DNA of 64,000 nucleotides from DATKNA01 sp963755755 (GTDB lineage Bacteria > Actinomycetota > Actinomycetes > Actinomycetales > Kineosporiaceae), in contig CAVWLJ010000009.1 of NCBI GenBank assembly GCA_963755755.1, positions 62,001 to 126,000 on the forward strand, in the 5' to 3' direction. The translations under genes were made by a program, and so were the position numbers. This document shows positions 38,118 through 47,629 of the stretch, one piece after another. The stretch's first letter is position 1. The number at the start of each line of letters is the position of its first letter. Below the pieces are notes generated by a model that was not told the DNA's origin, did no database searches, and saw only the letters and a list, made by a program, of their open reading frames with translations.

Positions 38118-38498
38118 GGTCATCTCTCACGCTCACGGATAGTGGGCCGGGCGGGGCGGCTGAGAGGCAACCGCGGAGATCGCGGGGATCGGCGGGCGAC
38201 CGTCACCGTCACGCGGCAGCCGGGGAAGGCCATCTCGACCATCTCCCGGGAGGACCGCGCAACGGCGGCCGCCGCGGCTACTCGTGAGTAACATTGGGCG
38301 CGCGGCGGGGTACCCGGCGGCGGAGGGCGCGGCGCTCGCCGACCGGTACGAGGGGTCAGGCAGATCGCAGCAGTGCGGAGAGTCGGACGATCGATGATGC
38401 AGGTGAGCACGAGACAGTCGTGCAGGGCGGGGCGAGTGCGTCTGAACGGTCGATGCTACAGACGCCGGGTAAGCGACGCTCGCCGCGGAGACCGGAGC

Positions 38499-38622
38499 TG
38501 CGACTGGTTGATCAGCGAACGGCGACGTGGAGGAGGTGCGATGGGTGGGGACTGGGAGGGCGAATTGATGATCGGGAGAGAGTGCGCGTCGGGGGTGGGC
38601 ACTCTGGTGGTCTCTCGACCGC
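38499..38622 (+). mobile_element. fragment of an IS30-family transposase
   Basis: CDWLISERRRGGG, then GGDWEGELMIGRECASGVGTLV matches the IS30 transposase segment usually written ISERPAE, then PGHWEGDLIIGK, then SAIGTLVERTTR. That segment contains the first catalytic Asp region. Only about 40 codons are recognisable and no terminal inverted repeats were identified, so this is a remnant. Confidence 0.6.
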
Positions 38623-38649
38623 CCCAAGTGCGACAGCCGGGCCTTGACC

Positions 38650-38740
38650 GTGCACCCGCTGTCGGCCGATGCACGCGTTGTGGGGGTGAGCGCCCGACGT
38701 CGGACCCCGAGAACGCGTGCATCGCCGGACAACGGTGCAC
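38650..38740. repeat. 91-base imperfect palindromic element, copy B
   Basis: The left arm GTGCACCCGCTGTCGGCCG, then ATGCACGCGTTGTG pairs over about 35 bases with the right arm GAGAACGCGTGCATCG, then CCGGACAACGGTGCAC. It matches copy A at 37656-37745 in both arms. It sits 130 bases before etfB and directly after the IS30 fragment. Confidence 0.7.
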
Positions 38741-38867
38741 AGGCAGCGGGGTCCGCGGTGTCGGCGCCGCTCCGTACGATGAGAGCCGACGTCGTCCCGG
38801 CCGACCGGTCGCGACGCGGGCAAGGTCGCCGGAGAGTCCGGCACGGATCAGGAGGTCGACGCGCCGC

Positions 38868-39650
38868 ATGAAGATCGTCGTCTGTGTCAAGTACGTGCCG
38901 GACGCCCAGGGCGACCGCCGTTTCAGCGACGCCGACCGCACCGTGGATCGCGCCGGCACCGACGGGATCCTCTCCGAGCTCGACGAGTACGCCGTCGAGG
39001 AGGCGCTCAAGCTCGCCGAGGCCGACCCCGACTCCACCGTCACCGCGCTGACGGTCGGCCCCGAGGGCGCCACGGACGCGCTGCGCAAGGCCCTGCAGAT
39101 GGGCGCGACGGACGCCGTCCACGTCGTCGACGACGCGCTGCACGGCAGCGACGCCCTCGCCACCAGCCTCGTCCTGGCCAAGGCCCTCGAGAAGCTCGAG
39201 TACGACCTGATCCTCACCGGCATGGCCAGCACCGACGGCGGCATGAGCGTCGTGCCGGCGATGGTCGCCGAGCGGCTCGGCCTTCCGCAGGTCACCTTCG
39301 CCGGCTCGCTCACCGTCGACGGGTCCACCGTCCGGATCGACCGCGAGGGCGACACCAGCACCGAGGTCGTGGAGTCGACGCTGCCGGCGCTGGTGAGTGT
39401 CACCGATCAGATCAACGACCCGCGCTACCCCTCCTTCAAGGGGATCATGGCGGCGAAGAAGAAGCCGGTGCAGACCTGGACGCTCGCCGATCTCGGCGTC
39501 GACGCCTCGGCCGTCGGGCTCTCCGCCGCGTGGTCCGCCGTGGACGCCGTCACCGCGCGGCCGCCCCGCCAGGCCGGCCAGATCGTCACGGACGAGGGCG
39601 ACGGCGGCGCCAAGCTCGTCGAGTTCCTCGCCGGCGCCAAGCTCGTCTGA
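38868..39650 (+). CDS. etfB: electron transfer flavoprotein beta subunit
   Basis: ETF carries electrons from acyl-CoA dehydrogenases to ETF:quinone oxidoreductase. The complete 260-residue frame begins MKIVVCVKYVPDAQGDR, with AVEEALKLAEADPDSTVTALTVGPEGA, the AMP-binding GMASTDGGMSVVPAMVAERLGLPQV and DPRYPSFKGIMAAKKKP. ATG 38868 has AGGAGG 12 bases upstream. The alpha-subunit gene follows after 28 bases. Confidence 0.95.
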   Translation: MKIVVCVKYVPDAQGDRRFSDADRTVDRAGTDGILSELDEYAVEEALKLAEADPDSTVTALTVGPEGATDALRKALQMGATDAVHVVDDALHGSDALATSLVLAKALEKLEYDLILTGMASTDGGMSVVPAMVAERLGLPQVTFAGSLTVDGSTVRIDREGDTSTEVVESTLPALVSVTDQINDPRYPSFKGIMAAKKKPVQTWTLADLGVDASAVGLSAAWSAVDAVTARPPRQAGQIVTDEGDGGAKLVEFLAGAKLV

Positions 39651-39678
39651 CCCGCGACACCGACAGGAGAGCACCCTC

Positions 39679-40640
39679 GTGAGCCAGATCCTCGTCCTCG
39701 TCGACCACGTCGAGGGGTCCGTCCGCAAGACCACCTTCGAGCTGCTGACCATCGCCCGGCGATTGGGCGAGCCGGCCGCCGTCTTCGTCGGCCGGGGGTG
39801 GGACGCCGCGGCGCCGAGCCTCGCCGAGTACGGCGCGGCCCGCGCGTACGTCGTGGCCGCCGAGGACGCCGACGACTACCTCGTCGTCCCCAAGGTCGAG
39901 GCGCTGCAGGCGGCGATCGCGGCGGCGGGGGACGTCGGCGCCGTCCTCGTTCCGAGCTCGTCGGAGGGCAAGGAGGTCGCGGGCCGACTCGCCGTCCGGC
40001 TCGACAGCGGCATCATCACCGACGCGGTCGACGTCCAGCCCGGGGACGCCGGGGTCGAGACGACGCAGGCCGCCTTCGCCGGCGGGTACTCGGTGAAGGC
40101 GCACGTCTCGAAGGGCGTCCCGGTGGTCACCGTCAAGCCGAACTCCGCCGCCCCCGAGGCGTCCCCCGCGCAGACGCAGGTTGCAGACGCTCGACGTCAG
40201 CTTCAGCGACGCCGCGAAGGCAGCCCGGATCGTCGAGCGCAAGGCGAAGGCCAAGAGCGGGCGCCCGGACCTCTCCGAGGCGGCGATCGTCGTCTCCGGC
40301 GGCCGCGGCACAACGGCGACTTCGGCCCCGTCGAGGCGCTTCGCCGACGCGCTCGGTGCCGCCGTCGGCGCGTCCCGGGCGGCCGTCGACGCCGGCTGGT
40401 ACCCGCACAGCAACCAGGTCGGCCAGACCGGCAAGCAGGTCTCGCCGCAGCTGTACGTCGCGGCGGGCATCTCCGGCGCCATCCAGCACCGAGCCGGCAT
40501 GCAGACGAGCAAGACCATCGTCGCGGTGAACAAGGACCCGGAGGCGCCGATCTTCGAGCTCGCCGACTTCGGCGTCGTCGGCGACCTGTTCACCGTGCTG
40601 CCCGCAGGCCGCGGAGGCCGTCGCGAAGCGCAAGGGCTGA
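39679..40640 (+). CDS. etfA: electron transfer flavoprotein alpha subunit, frameshifted
   Basis: GTG 39679 begins SQILVLVDHVEGSVRKTTFELL. The C-terminal FAD-binding region is present: AIVVSGGRG, then GWYPHSNQVGQTGKQVSPQLYVAAGISGAIQHRAGM and FGVVGDLFTVLP. Frameshifts occur near 40180, twice between 40305 and 40345 (compensating), and near 40610, where an extra C in CTGCCCGCAG displaces the expected ending PQAAEAVAKRKG and TGA 40640. It pairs with etfB in an operon. Confidence 0.92.
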
Positions 40641-40692
40641 CCCTTCGAGCGGGAGTGGCGCGCTCGGGAGGGTGGGGCGAGGAGTCGACGCC

Positions 40693-40698
40693 TAGACT
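40693..40698 (+). promoter_or_regulatory. -10 element TAGACT for leaderless iscS
   Basis: TAGACT ends seven bases before GTG 40706. The same hexamer precedes gatC (49379) and ilvD (59910), and TAGGCT precedes the MetE-like gene and gatB. Confidence 0.5.
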
Positions 40699-40705
40699 CG
40701 CCACC

Positions 40706-41896
40706 GTGACCGCTTACCTGGACCATGCGGCGACCACGCCCATGCTCCCGGAGGCCGTCGCCGCCATGACCGAGGAGTTCGCGCCAGGTCGGCAACGCCT
40801 CCTCGCTGCACACCTCCGGCCGGCGGGCCCGGCGCGTCGTCGAGGAGGCCCGCGAGCAGCTGGCCGCCGCCGTCGGCGCCCGCCCGAGCGAGGTGGTCTT
40901 CACCGCGGGAGGCACCGAGGCGGACAACCTCGCCGTCAAGGGCCTGTACTGGGCGCGGCACGGCGCCGACGAGCGCCGGCGGCGGGTGCTGGCCGGGTCG
41001 GTCGAGCACCACGCCGTCCTCGACCCGGCCGAGTGGCTCGCCAAGCACGAGGGCGCCGAGGTCGAGTGGCTCCCGGTCGACGGTCTCGGCCGGGTCGACC
41101 TCGAGGCCGCCACCGCCGCCATCGAGCGCGACCCGGGCAGCGTCGCGCTCGTCACATGCTCTGGGCCAACAACGAGGTCGGCACCATCCAGCCCGTCGAG
41201 GAGCTCGCGGCCGTCGCGCACCGGCACGGCATCCCCGTGCACAGCGACGCCGTCCAGGTGCTCGGCCAGCTCCCGCTCGACCTGGCGGACAGCGCCGTCG
41301 ACTGCCTCACCCTGAGCGCGCACAAGGTCGGCGGCCCGATCGGGGCCGGGGCCCTGGTGACCCGGCGCGACCTCGACCTCGTCCCCGTCCTGCACGGCGG
41401 CGGCCAGGAGCGGGGCATCCGGTCCGGCACCCTCGACGCGCCCGCCGTCCGCGCCTTCGCCGTCGCCGCCGACCTCGCGGCCCGGCGCCGCCCCGAGACC
41501 GCCGAGCGGCTGGCCGACCTGCGCGACGACCTCGTGGTCGCCGTGCGCGCCGCCGTCCCGGACGCCGTCCTGCGCGGCGACCCGGACCCGGCCGGCCGGT
41601 TGCCCGGCAACGCCCACTTCACCTTCCCCGGCTGCGAGGGCGACTCCCTGCTGTACCTGCTGGACGCCCGCGGCGTCGAGTGCTCCACCGGGTCCGCCTG
41701 CCAGGCCGGCGTCCCGCAGCCCAGCCACGTGCTGCTCGCGATGGGGGTGGGGCCGGACGACGCCCGCGGGGCGCTGCGGTTCTCCCTCGGCTGGTCCTCG
41801 ACGGACGCCGACGTCCGGGCCGTGGCCGACGCCATCGGTCCCGCCGTCGAGCGAGCGCGCCGCGCGGGCCTCGCCGGAGCCGGGGGGCTGGGATGA
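40706..41896 (+). CDS. iscS: cysteine desulfurase, IscS/NifS type
   Basis: This PLP enzyme takes sulfur from cysteine and, next to mnmA, probably serves tRNA 2-thiolation. TAYLDHAATTPMLPEAVAAM opens the fold. VVFTAGGTEADNLAVKG and GSVEHHAVLDP follow. MLWANNEVGTIQP and LSAHKVGGPIGAGAL (PLP lysine) come next. The active-site cysteine loop is GVECSTGSACQAG. Frameshifts occur near 40790 and 41155. The final TGA overlaps the ATG of mnmA. Confidence 0.92.
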   Translation: MTAYLDHAATTPMLPEAVAAMTEEFAPGRQRLLAAHLRPAGPARRRGGPRAAGRRRRRPPERGGLHRGRHRGGQPRRQGPVLGAARRRRAPAAGAGRVGRAPRRPRPGRVARQARGRRGRVAPGRRSRPGRPRGRHRRHRARPGQRRARHMLWANNEVGTIQPVEELAAVAHRHGIPVHSDAVQVLGQLPLDLADSAVDCLTLSAHKVGGPIGAGALVTRRDLDLVPVLHGGGQERGIRSGTLDAPAVRAFAVAADLAARRRPETAERLADLRDDLVVAVRAAVPDAVLRGDPDPAGRLPGNAHFTFPGCEGDSLLYLLDARGVECSTGSACQAGVPQPSHVLLAMGVGPDDARGALRFSLGWSSTDADVRAVADAIGPAVERARRAGLAGAGGLG

Positions 41897-42985
41897 GAGT
41901 GCTCGCGGCGATGAGCGGCGGGGTCGACTCCGCCGTCGCGGCCGCCCGCGCGGTCGAGGCCGGCCACGACGTCGTCGGCGTCCACCTCGCCCTCGCCCGC
42001 AACCCCGCCACGCTGCGCACCGGAGCCCGCGGCTGCTGCACCGTCGAGGACGCCCACGACGCCCGGCGTGCCGCCGACGTCCTCGGCGTCCCGTTCTACG
42101 TGTGGGACCTGGCCGAGCGGTTCGAGCGCGACGTCGTCGAGGACTTCGTGGCCGAGTACGCGGCCGGGCGCACGCCGAACCCCTGCGTCCGGTGCAACGA
42201 GCGGATCAAGTTCTCCGCCCTCCTGGACAAGGCGCTCGCGCTCGGTTTCGACGCCGTCTGCACCGGCCACTACGCGCGGCTCGAGCCCGGCCCCGAGCTG
42301 CACCGCGCGGTGGACGCCGAGAAGGACCAGTCCTACGTCCTCGCGGTGCTGACGCCGGAGCGGCTGGAGCACGCGCTCTTCCCGCTCGGCGACACCCGCA
42401 AGGCCGACGTCCGGCGCGAGGCCGCCGCGCGCGGCCTGCAGCTCGCCGCCAAGCCCGACTCGCACGACATCTGCTTCGTCGCGGACGGCGACACCAGGAC
42501 GTGGCTGGGGGAGCGGCTCGGCCGGCGTCCCGGTCCGATCCTGGACGCCGACGGCGAGGTCGTCGGCGAGCACGACGGCGCCTACGCCTACACGGTGGGC
42601 CAGCGGCACGGGCTGCGGCTCGGCCGGCCGTCGCCGGACGGCAGGCCCCGGTACGTGCTCGAGGTCCGCCCCGCGGACGACGCGGTCGTCGTCGGTCCGC
42701 GCGAGGCAGCTCGAGGTGGATCTCGTCGAGGCCGCGGGTGCGACCTGGTGCGGTCCGGCGCCGCAGGCCGGGGACGCCGTCGGCGTCCAGGTCCGCGCGC
42801 ACGGGGAGGAGCTCCCCGGGGTCGTCGAGTCCGTCGAGCCCGTCGTCCGGCTCCGCCTCGACCGGCCGGTGCGGGCGGCGGCACCCGGCCAGACGGCCGC
42901 CCTCTACGCCGGGACCCGCGTGGTCGGCTCGGCGACGATCACCGCGGCTCGCCGGGCAGCAGCGTCCGCCGGTACAGGTCGATGA
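41893..42985 (+). CDS. mnmA: tRNA-specific 2-thiouridylase, one frameshift
   Basis: MnmA adenylates and thiolates U34 of tRNAs for Lys, Glu and Gln. The PP-loop is VLAAMSGGVDSAVAAA. The catalytic cysteines are in RTPNPCVRCNERIKF and KPDSHDICFVADGDT. YAYTVGQRHGLRL leads to the C-terminal barrel. A frameshift near 42708 separates the last domain (LEVDLVEAAGATW to ITAARR). ATG 41893 overlaps the iscS stop, and the two are a functional pair. Its 3' end overlaps an antisense acetyltransferase remnant. Confidence 0.93.
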
Positions 42986-43095
42986 TCTCGACCGCCTGCA
43001 TCCCGACGGACGCGTAGAGCTCGGCGCGCCGTGCGGTTGCCGGTGTCCACGTCAGCGCGACCACGACCAGCCGCGCCTGCTCCGCGAACGCGACT
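42939..43095 (-). pseudogene. C-terminal fragment of a GNAT acetyltransferase
   Basis: On the minus strand, AEQARLVVVAL, then DVDTGNRTARRAELYASVGMQAVEIIDLYRRTLLPGE resembles the last strands and helix of a GNAT N-acetyltransferase (typically NxxARxLYxxxGF). One frameshift lies near 43045. The preceding two thirds of the domain are absent: the DNA upstream on this strand is the start of the MetE-like gene. The fragment overlaps the mnmA stop by about 45 bases. Confidence 0.45.
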
Positions 43096-43104
43096 CGAGC
43101 AGGT

Positions 43105-43110
43105 TAGGCT
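43105..43110 (+). promoter_or_regulatory. -10 element TAGGCT for the MetE-like gene
   Basis: TAGGCT ends eight bases before GTG 43119 and no ribosome binding site intervenes, which suggests a leaderless mRNA. Confidence 0.4.
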
Positions 43111-43118
43111 CTCGTCCC

Positions 43119-44135
43119 GTGCTCGAGAGCGTGCCCGGCCGTGCCAGCGGGATCGGTTCCTGGCCCGGGGTGGACGTCGTCGAGGCGGTACGCACGACGT
43201 TCGGGGAGCTCCCCGAACCCCACGTGCCCTACCTGCCCGAACTCCCGGGCCGGGGGCCCGGAGCGGACATGATCGGCCGAGCCGCGGCCCTGCTCGTCGA
43301 CCTGCCCGTCGACCTGCAGCCGGTGGGCTGGCGCCTGGTCGACCGGCCCGGGCGCGACCTCGGCCGGGCCCAGGCCTGGCTGCGGCAGGACCTGGACGTG
43401 CTCGCCGAGCTGGCCGAGGGCTACGCCGGCCCGCTCAAGCTGCAGTGCACGGGCCCGTGGACCCTCGCGGCCGGTCTTCACCTGCCCCGGCTCGAGCGGG
43501 CGGTGGTGGACGCCGGGGCGTCGCGCGATCTCGCCGGGTCGCTCGCCGAGGGGCTGGCGCAGCACGTCGGCGAGGTCCGCCGGCTCGTCCCGGGGGCCGA
43601 GGTCGTCGTCCAGCTCGACGAGCCCTCGCTGCCGGCCGTCCTCGCCGGCGCCCTTCCGACGGCGAGCGGCTTCGGCCGCCTGCGCGCCGTGGACGAGCCG
43701 GTCGTCGTCGACACGCTCGCCGCCGTGCTGGAGGGCGTCCGGGAGGCGGGCGCCGTCGCCACCGTCCTGCACTGCTGCGCGGACGCGCCGCCCGTCGACG
43801 TCCTCGCCCGCGCGGGGGCGGACGGCCTGTCGCTCGACGTCAGCCGTCTCGGGCGTGCGGAATGGGAAGCGCTCGGCACGGTGATCGAGGGCCGTACGGC
43901 GCTGTGGGCGGGCATCGTCCCGACGTCGGGGACCCTGATCACGACTCCTGCCGCCGCCGACGTGGTCTGGGACCCCTGGCGCCGGCTCGGCCTCGACGTC
44001 GGCCTGCTCGAGGGCGTCGTCGTCACGCCTGCCTGCGGCCTCGCCGCGACGACCCCCGCCGACGCCCGGGCACGGCTCGCCCGCGCCAAGGACGTCGCCG
44101 ACGCCCTCGCCCAGCGGGCCGCCGAGGACCGCTGA
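43119..44135 (+). CDS. cobalamin-independent methionine synthase-like protein (C-terminal domain only)
   Basis: The intact 338-residue protein corresponds to the zinc-binding catalytic barrel of MetE. GIGSWPGVDVVEAVRTTFGELPEPHVPYLPELPGR opens it. LKLQCTGPWTLAAG, then VVVQLDEPSLPAVLAG follow. The zinc ligands are probably His and Cys in TVLHCCADAPP and Cys in VVTPACGLAATTP. The N-terminal folate-binding barrel of full MetE is missing, as in core MetE proteins of archaea and many actinobacteria. The methyl donor is therefore uncertain. The gene commonly sits between mnmA and ligA in actinobacteria. Confidence 0.8.
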   Translation: MLESVPGRASGIGSWPGVDVVEAVRTTFGELPEPHVPYLPELPGRGPGADMIGRAAALLVDLPVDLQPVGWRLVDRPGRDLGRAQAWLRQDLDVLAELAEGYAGPLKLQCTGPWTLAAGLHLPRLERAVVDAGASRDLAGSLAEGLAQHVGEVRRLVPGAEVVVQLDEPSLPAVLAGALPTASGFGRLRAVDEPVVVDTLAAVLEGVREAGAVATVLHCCADAPPVDVLARAGADGLSLDVSRLGRAEWEALGTVIEGRTALWAGIVPTSGTLITTPAAADVVWDPWRRLGLDVGLLEGVVVTPACGLAATTPADARARLARAKDVADALAQRAAEDR

Positions 44136-44187
44136 CGACGCGGCTCGCTCCACCGGCGCTGTCGGTGGCCGGTGGCAGGGTGAGGGC

Positions 44188-45043
44188 ATGGACGCGGTGC
44201 AGGAGTGGGCGTTCGCCCGACCGGCGCCCGCGCTGCGGCGGGTCGTCGCCGGCTACCACGGCTACCGGCAGGCCGGCCTCCCGCCGGCGCGGCACGTCGG
44301 CCTGCCGTCGCCGTTCGTCACGCTGATCCTGACGCTCGACGACCCGCTGACCGTCGCCGTGCACCCGGATCCCGCTCAACCGGCAGCGTGCTACGACGCC
44401 CTCGTCGGCGGGCTGCACACCCGGCCGGCGCTCATCGTGCACGACGGGGCCCAGTCCGGGGTGCAGGTCTCGCTCGATCCCCTGGGCGCCCGCGCCCTGC
44501 TCGGCCTGCCGGCGGGCGAGCTGGCCGGGCTGGACGTCGAGGCCGACGCCGTGCTCGGCCCCCTCGCCGAGCAGGCGCGGGCCGAGATGCTGGCCGCCTC
44601 GTCCTGGCCGGCCCGCTTCGCGGTGCTCGACCGTCTCCTCCTCGGCCGCCTCGGTGCGTCGGACGCCGCCGCGCCCGCGGCCCGAGGTCGCGCACGCCTG
44701 GCGGCGGTTGCGGGAGACGAGGGGGCTGGTGCGCGTCGACACTCTGGTCCGGGAGACCGGCTGGAGCGCCCGGCACCTGAGCGCGAGCCTGCGGCGCGAG
44801 ACCGGACTCTCCCCGAAGGTCGCCGCCCGGGTGCTCCGCTTCGACCGCGCGCGTCGGCTGATCGCCGCCGCGCCGGCGTCCCGGCTCGCGGACGTGGCTC
44901 CCGCGTGCGGCTACGCCGACCAGTCCCATCTGGACCGCGACTTCCGGGAGTTCGCCGGTGCCGCGCCGAGCCGGTGGCTGGCGGACGAGGTCCGAAACGT
45001 CCAAGTCCCGCCGCCGGAACAGCTGACACCCTCGACCACATGA
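44188..45043 (+). CDS. AraC-family transcriptional regulator, one frameshift
   Basis: The N-terminal ligand-type domain (GLPSPFVTLILTLDDPLTVAV, then GVQVSLDPLGARALLGLPAGEL) precedes an AraC helix-turn-helix pair (VRVDTLVRETGWSARHLSASLRRETGLSPK and LADVAPACGYADQSHLDRDFREFAGAAPSRW). A frameshift near 44685 lies between the two. CAGGGT six bases before ATG 44188 is a possible leaderless promoter. The stop overlaps the ATG of the VOC gene, so the regulator and the VOC protein are coupled. Confidence 0.8.
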
Positions 45044-45444
45044 CGACGAACACCTCCGCTCTCTGGCTCACGATCCGCGCCGAGGACGCGCGCGGCCTCA
45101 TCCGGTTCCTGGTCGAGGCCTTCGGGTTCGAGGAGGCCCTCGTGGTCGCCGACGGCGACACGGTCGCCCACGCCGAGCTGCGCTGGCCGCTCGGCGGCGG
45201 CGTCATGCTCGGCTCCACCCGGGACGACCCGGACGACGCCTGGCCGCTGCGGCCCGGCACGGCCGGGGCCTACGTGGTCACCGACGATCCGGACGCCCTG
45301 TTCGAACGTGCCGTCTCGGCCGGGGCGTCCGTGCTCCGCAAGCCCTACGACACCGACTACGGGTCGCGCGAGTTCGCCGTCCGCGATCCCGAGGGCAACC
45401 ACTGGTCGTTCGGCACCTACGCGGGGGCCTCGTCGCAGGGCTGA
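45040..45444 (+). CDS. VOC-family (glyoxalase/bleomycin-resistance fold) protein
   Basis: The intact 134-residue protein has one vicinal-oxygen-chelate unit pair: LWLTIRAEDARGLIRFLVEAFGFEEALVV, AHAELRWPLGGGVMLGS, AYVVTDDPDALFERAVSAGAS and REFAVRDPEGNHWSFGTY. It resembles PhnB/glyoxalase-like proteins co-encoded with AraC regulators. The substrate is unknown. ATG 45040 overlaps the AraC stop. Confidence 0.85.
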   Translation: MTTNTSALWLTIRAEDARGLIRFLVEAFGFEEALVVADGDTVAHAELRWPLGGGVMLGSTRDDPDDAWPLRPGTAGAYVVTDDPDALFERAVSAGASVLRKPYDTDYGSREFAVRDPEGNHWSFGTYAGASSQG

Positions 45445-45473
45445 CTGTCGGTGGCGTCGGGCAGGATGTCGGC

Positions 45474-47629
45474 GTGAGCCAGCAGCAGTCCGACGCTCCC
45501 GTGGACGACGAGGTGCCGGTCGACGCTCCCGTCGAGCAGGCGCCGATCCCCGACGCGGCGCGGCACCGGTGGACCGAGCTCGTCGACGAGATCAGGGCGG
45601 CGCAGTTCGCCTACTACGTGCGCGACGCGCCGACCCTCTCCGACGGCCAGTACGACGCGCTGATGCGCGAACTGGAGGCCCTGGAGGAGGAGCACCCGGG
45701 GCTGCGGACGCCGGACTCGCCGACGCAGACGGTCGGCGGGACGTTCTCCACGGAGTTCGCGGCCGTCGACCACCCGGAGCGGATGCTCAGCCTCGACAAC
45801 GTCTTCAGCGACGAGGAGCTGCGCGCCTGGGCCGAACGCGCCGAGCGGGACGCCGGGGGCGATCCGGGCCATCCGGTGACGTTCCTGTGCGAGCTGAAGA
45901 TCGACGGGCTGGCCATCGACCTCGTCTACGAGAAGGGCCGGCTGGCGCGGGCGGCGACCCGCGGTGACGGACGCACGGGGGAGGACGTCACGCTCAACGT
46001 GCGCACCATCGAGGGCGTCCCGCACACGCTCACGGGCGAGGGCGTGCCCGAGCTCGTCGAGGTCCGCGGCGAGGTGTTCTTCCCGGTGGCCGCCTTCGAG
46101 GGGCTCAACGCCTCGCTCGTCGAGGCCGGCAAGGCCCCGTTCGCGAACCCCCGGAACGCTGCGGCCGGCTCGCTGCGGCAGAAGGACCCCCGCGTCACGG
46201 CGTCACGGCCGCTCCGGCTGCTCGTCCACGGCATCGGGGCGCGCCGGGGGTTCGACGTCGACCGCCAGTCGCACGCCTACGAGCTGCTGCACGCCTGGGG
46301 TCTGCCGACGTCGACGACCTACCGCGTCGTGGGATCGGTGGACGAGGTGCTGGCGTACGTCGAGGAGTTCCGCGAGCACCGGCACGACCAGAGCCACGAG
46401 ATCGACGGCGTCGTCGTCAAGGTCGACGACGTCGCGCTGCAGCGGCGTCTCGGCACGACCAGCCGCGCCCCGCGGTGGGCCATCGCGTTCAAGTACCCGC
46501 CCGAGGAGGTCAACACCAAGCTCCTCGACATCCGGGTCAACGTCGGCCGGACCGGCCGGGTCACGCCGTTCGGCGTCATGGAGCCGGTGCTCGTCTCCGG
46601 CTCGACGGTCGGCATGGCCACGCTGCACAACGCGCAGGAGGTCAGGCGCAAGGGCGTGCTCATCGGCGACGTCGTCGTCCTCCGCAAGGCCGGCGACGTG
46701 ATCCCCGAGATCGTCGGGCCCGGTCGTGGAGGCGCGCGACGGGACCGAGCACGCGTTCGTCATGCCGACGCGCTGCCCGGAGTGCGGTACGGAGCTCGCC
46801 TACGAGAAGGAGGGCGACGCCGACATCCGCTGCCCCAACGCGCGGACCTGCCCGGCTCAACTGCGTGAGCGGATCTTCCATGTCGCCGGCCGCGGCGCGT
46901 TCGACATCGAGGCGCTCGGCTACGAGGGCGCGATCGCCCTGCTGCAGGCCCACGCCGTGACCGACGAGGGTGACCTCTTCGACCTCGACGCCGAGGCGCT
47001 GATCACCGTCCCGCTCTACACCCGCAAGGACGGCGAGCTCTCCGCGAACGGCCTGAAGCTGCTCGACAACCTGCAGACCGCCAAGGACCGGCCGCTCTGG
47101 CGCGTCCTCGTCGCCCTGTCGATCCGTCACGTCGGCCCGACGGCGGCTCGCGCGCTGGCCCAGTCGATGGGGTCGATCGAGCGGATCCGGGACGCGTCCG
47201 TCGAGGAGCTCGCGGCCGTCGACGGCGTCGGGTCCGGTGATCGCCGAGGCGGTCCTGGAGTGGTTCGACGTCGACTGGCACCGCGGGATCGTCGAGAAGT
47301 GGGCGCGCGCCGGCGTCCGGATGGCCGACGAGCAGGACACCTCGTCCCCGCGGACGCTCGAGGGCCTGACCGTCGTCGTCACCGGCAGCCTCGACGGGTT
47401 CAGCCGCGACGAGGCGAGAGAGGCGATCCTCGGCCGCGGCGGCAAGGCCTCCGGCAGCGTCTCCAAGAAGACGGACTTCGTCGTCGTGGGGGAGAACCCC
47501 GGCAGCAAGGCCGAGAACGCCGGCAAGCTCGGCGTCCCGATCCTCGACGAGGCCGGGTTCCGCCGCCTGCTGGAACTGGGCCCGAGCGGGGTCGCGCCCT
47601 CGGACGAGGTTCCCGCGGACGCGGGCTGA
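45474..47629 (+). CDS. ligA: NAD-dependent DNA ligase, two frameshifts
   Basis: LigA seals nicks in replication and repair and is essential in bacteria. The adenylation domain has TFLCELKIDGLAIDLVYEKG (Lys about 142). The OB fold includes NVGRTGRVTPFGVMEPV. The zinc finger is PTRCPECGTEL, then IRCPNARTCPAQ. Helix-hairpin-helix and BRCT domains (LEGLTVVVTGSLDGFSRDEA) follow. Frameshifts lie near 46725 and 47230. Because the gene should be indispensable, these are the strongest evidence that the indels are consensus errors. GTG 45474 is the likely start. Confidence 0.95.

Noticed and set aside
46660..47629. Continuation of the minus-strand YDLY gene through the antisense of ligA
   Set aside because: The translation becomes low-complexity Arg/Pro/Ser sequence with no family resemblance, as expected for the antisense of a high-GC gene.
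45474..47629. ligA as a pseudogene because of its two frameshifts
   Set aside because: NAD-dependent ligase is essential in bacteria, all domains are present, and the breaks are single-base indels like those elsewhere in the window.
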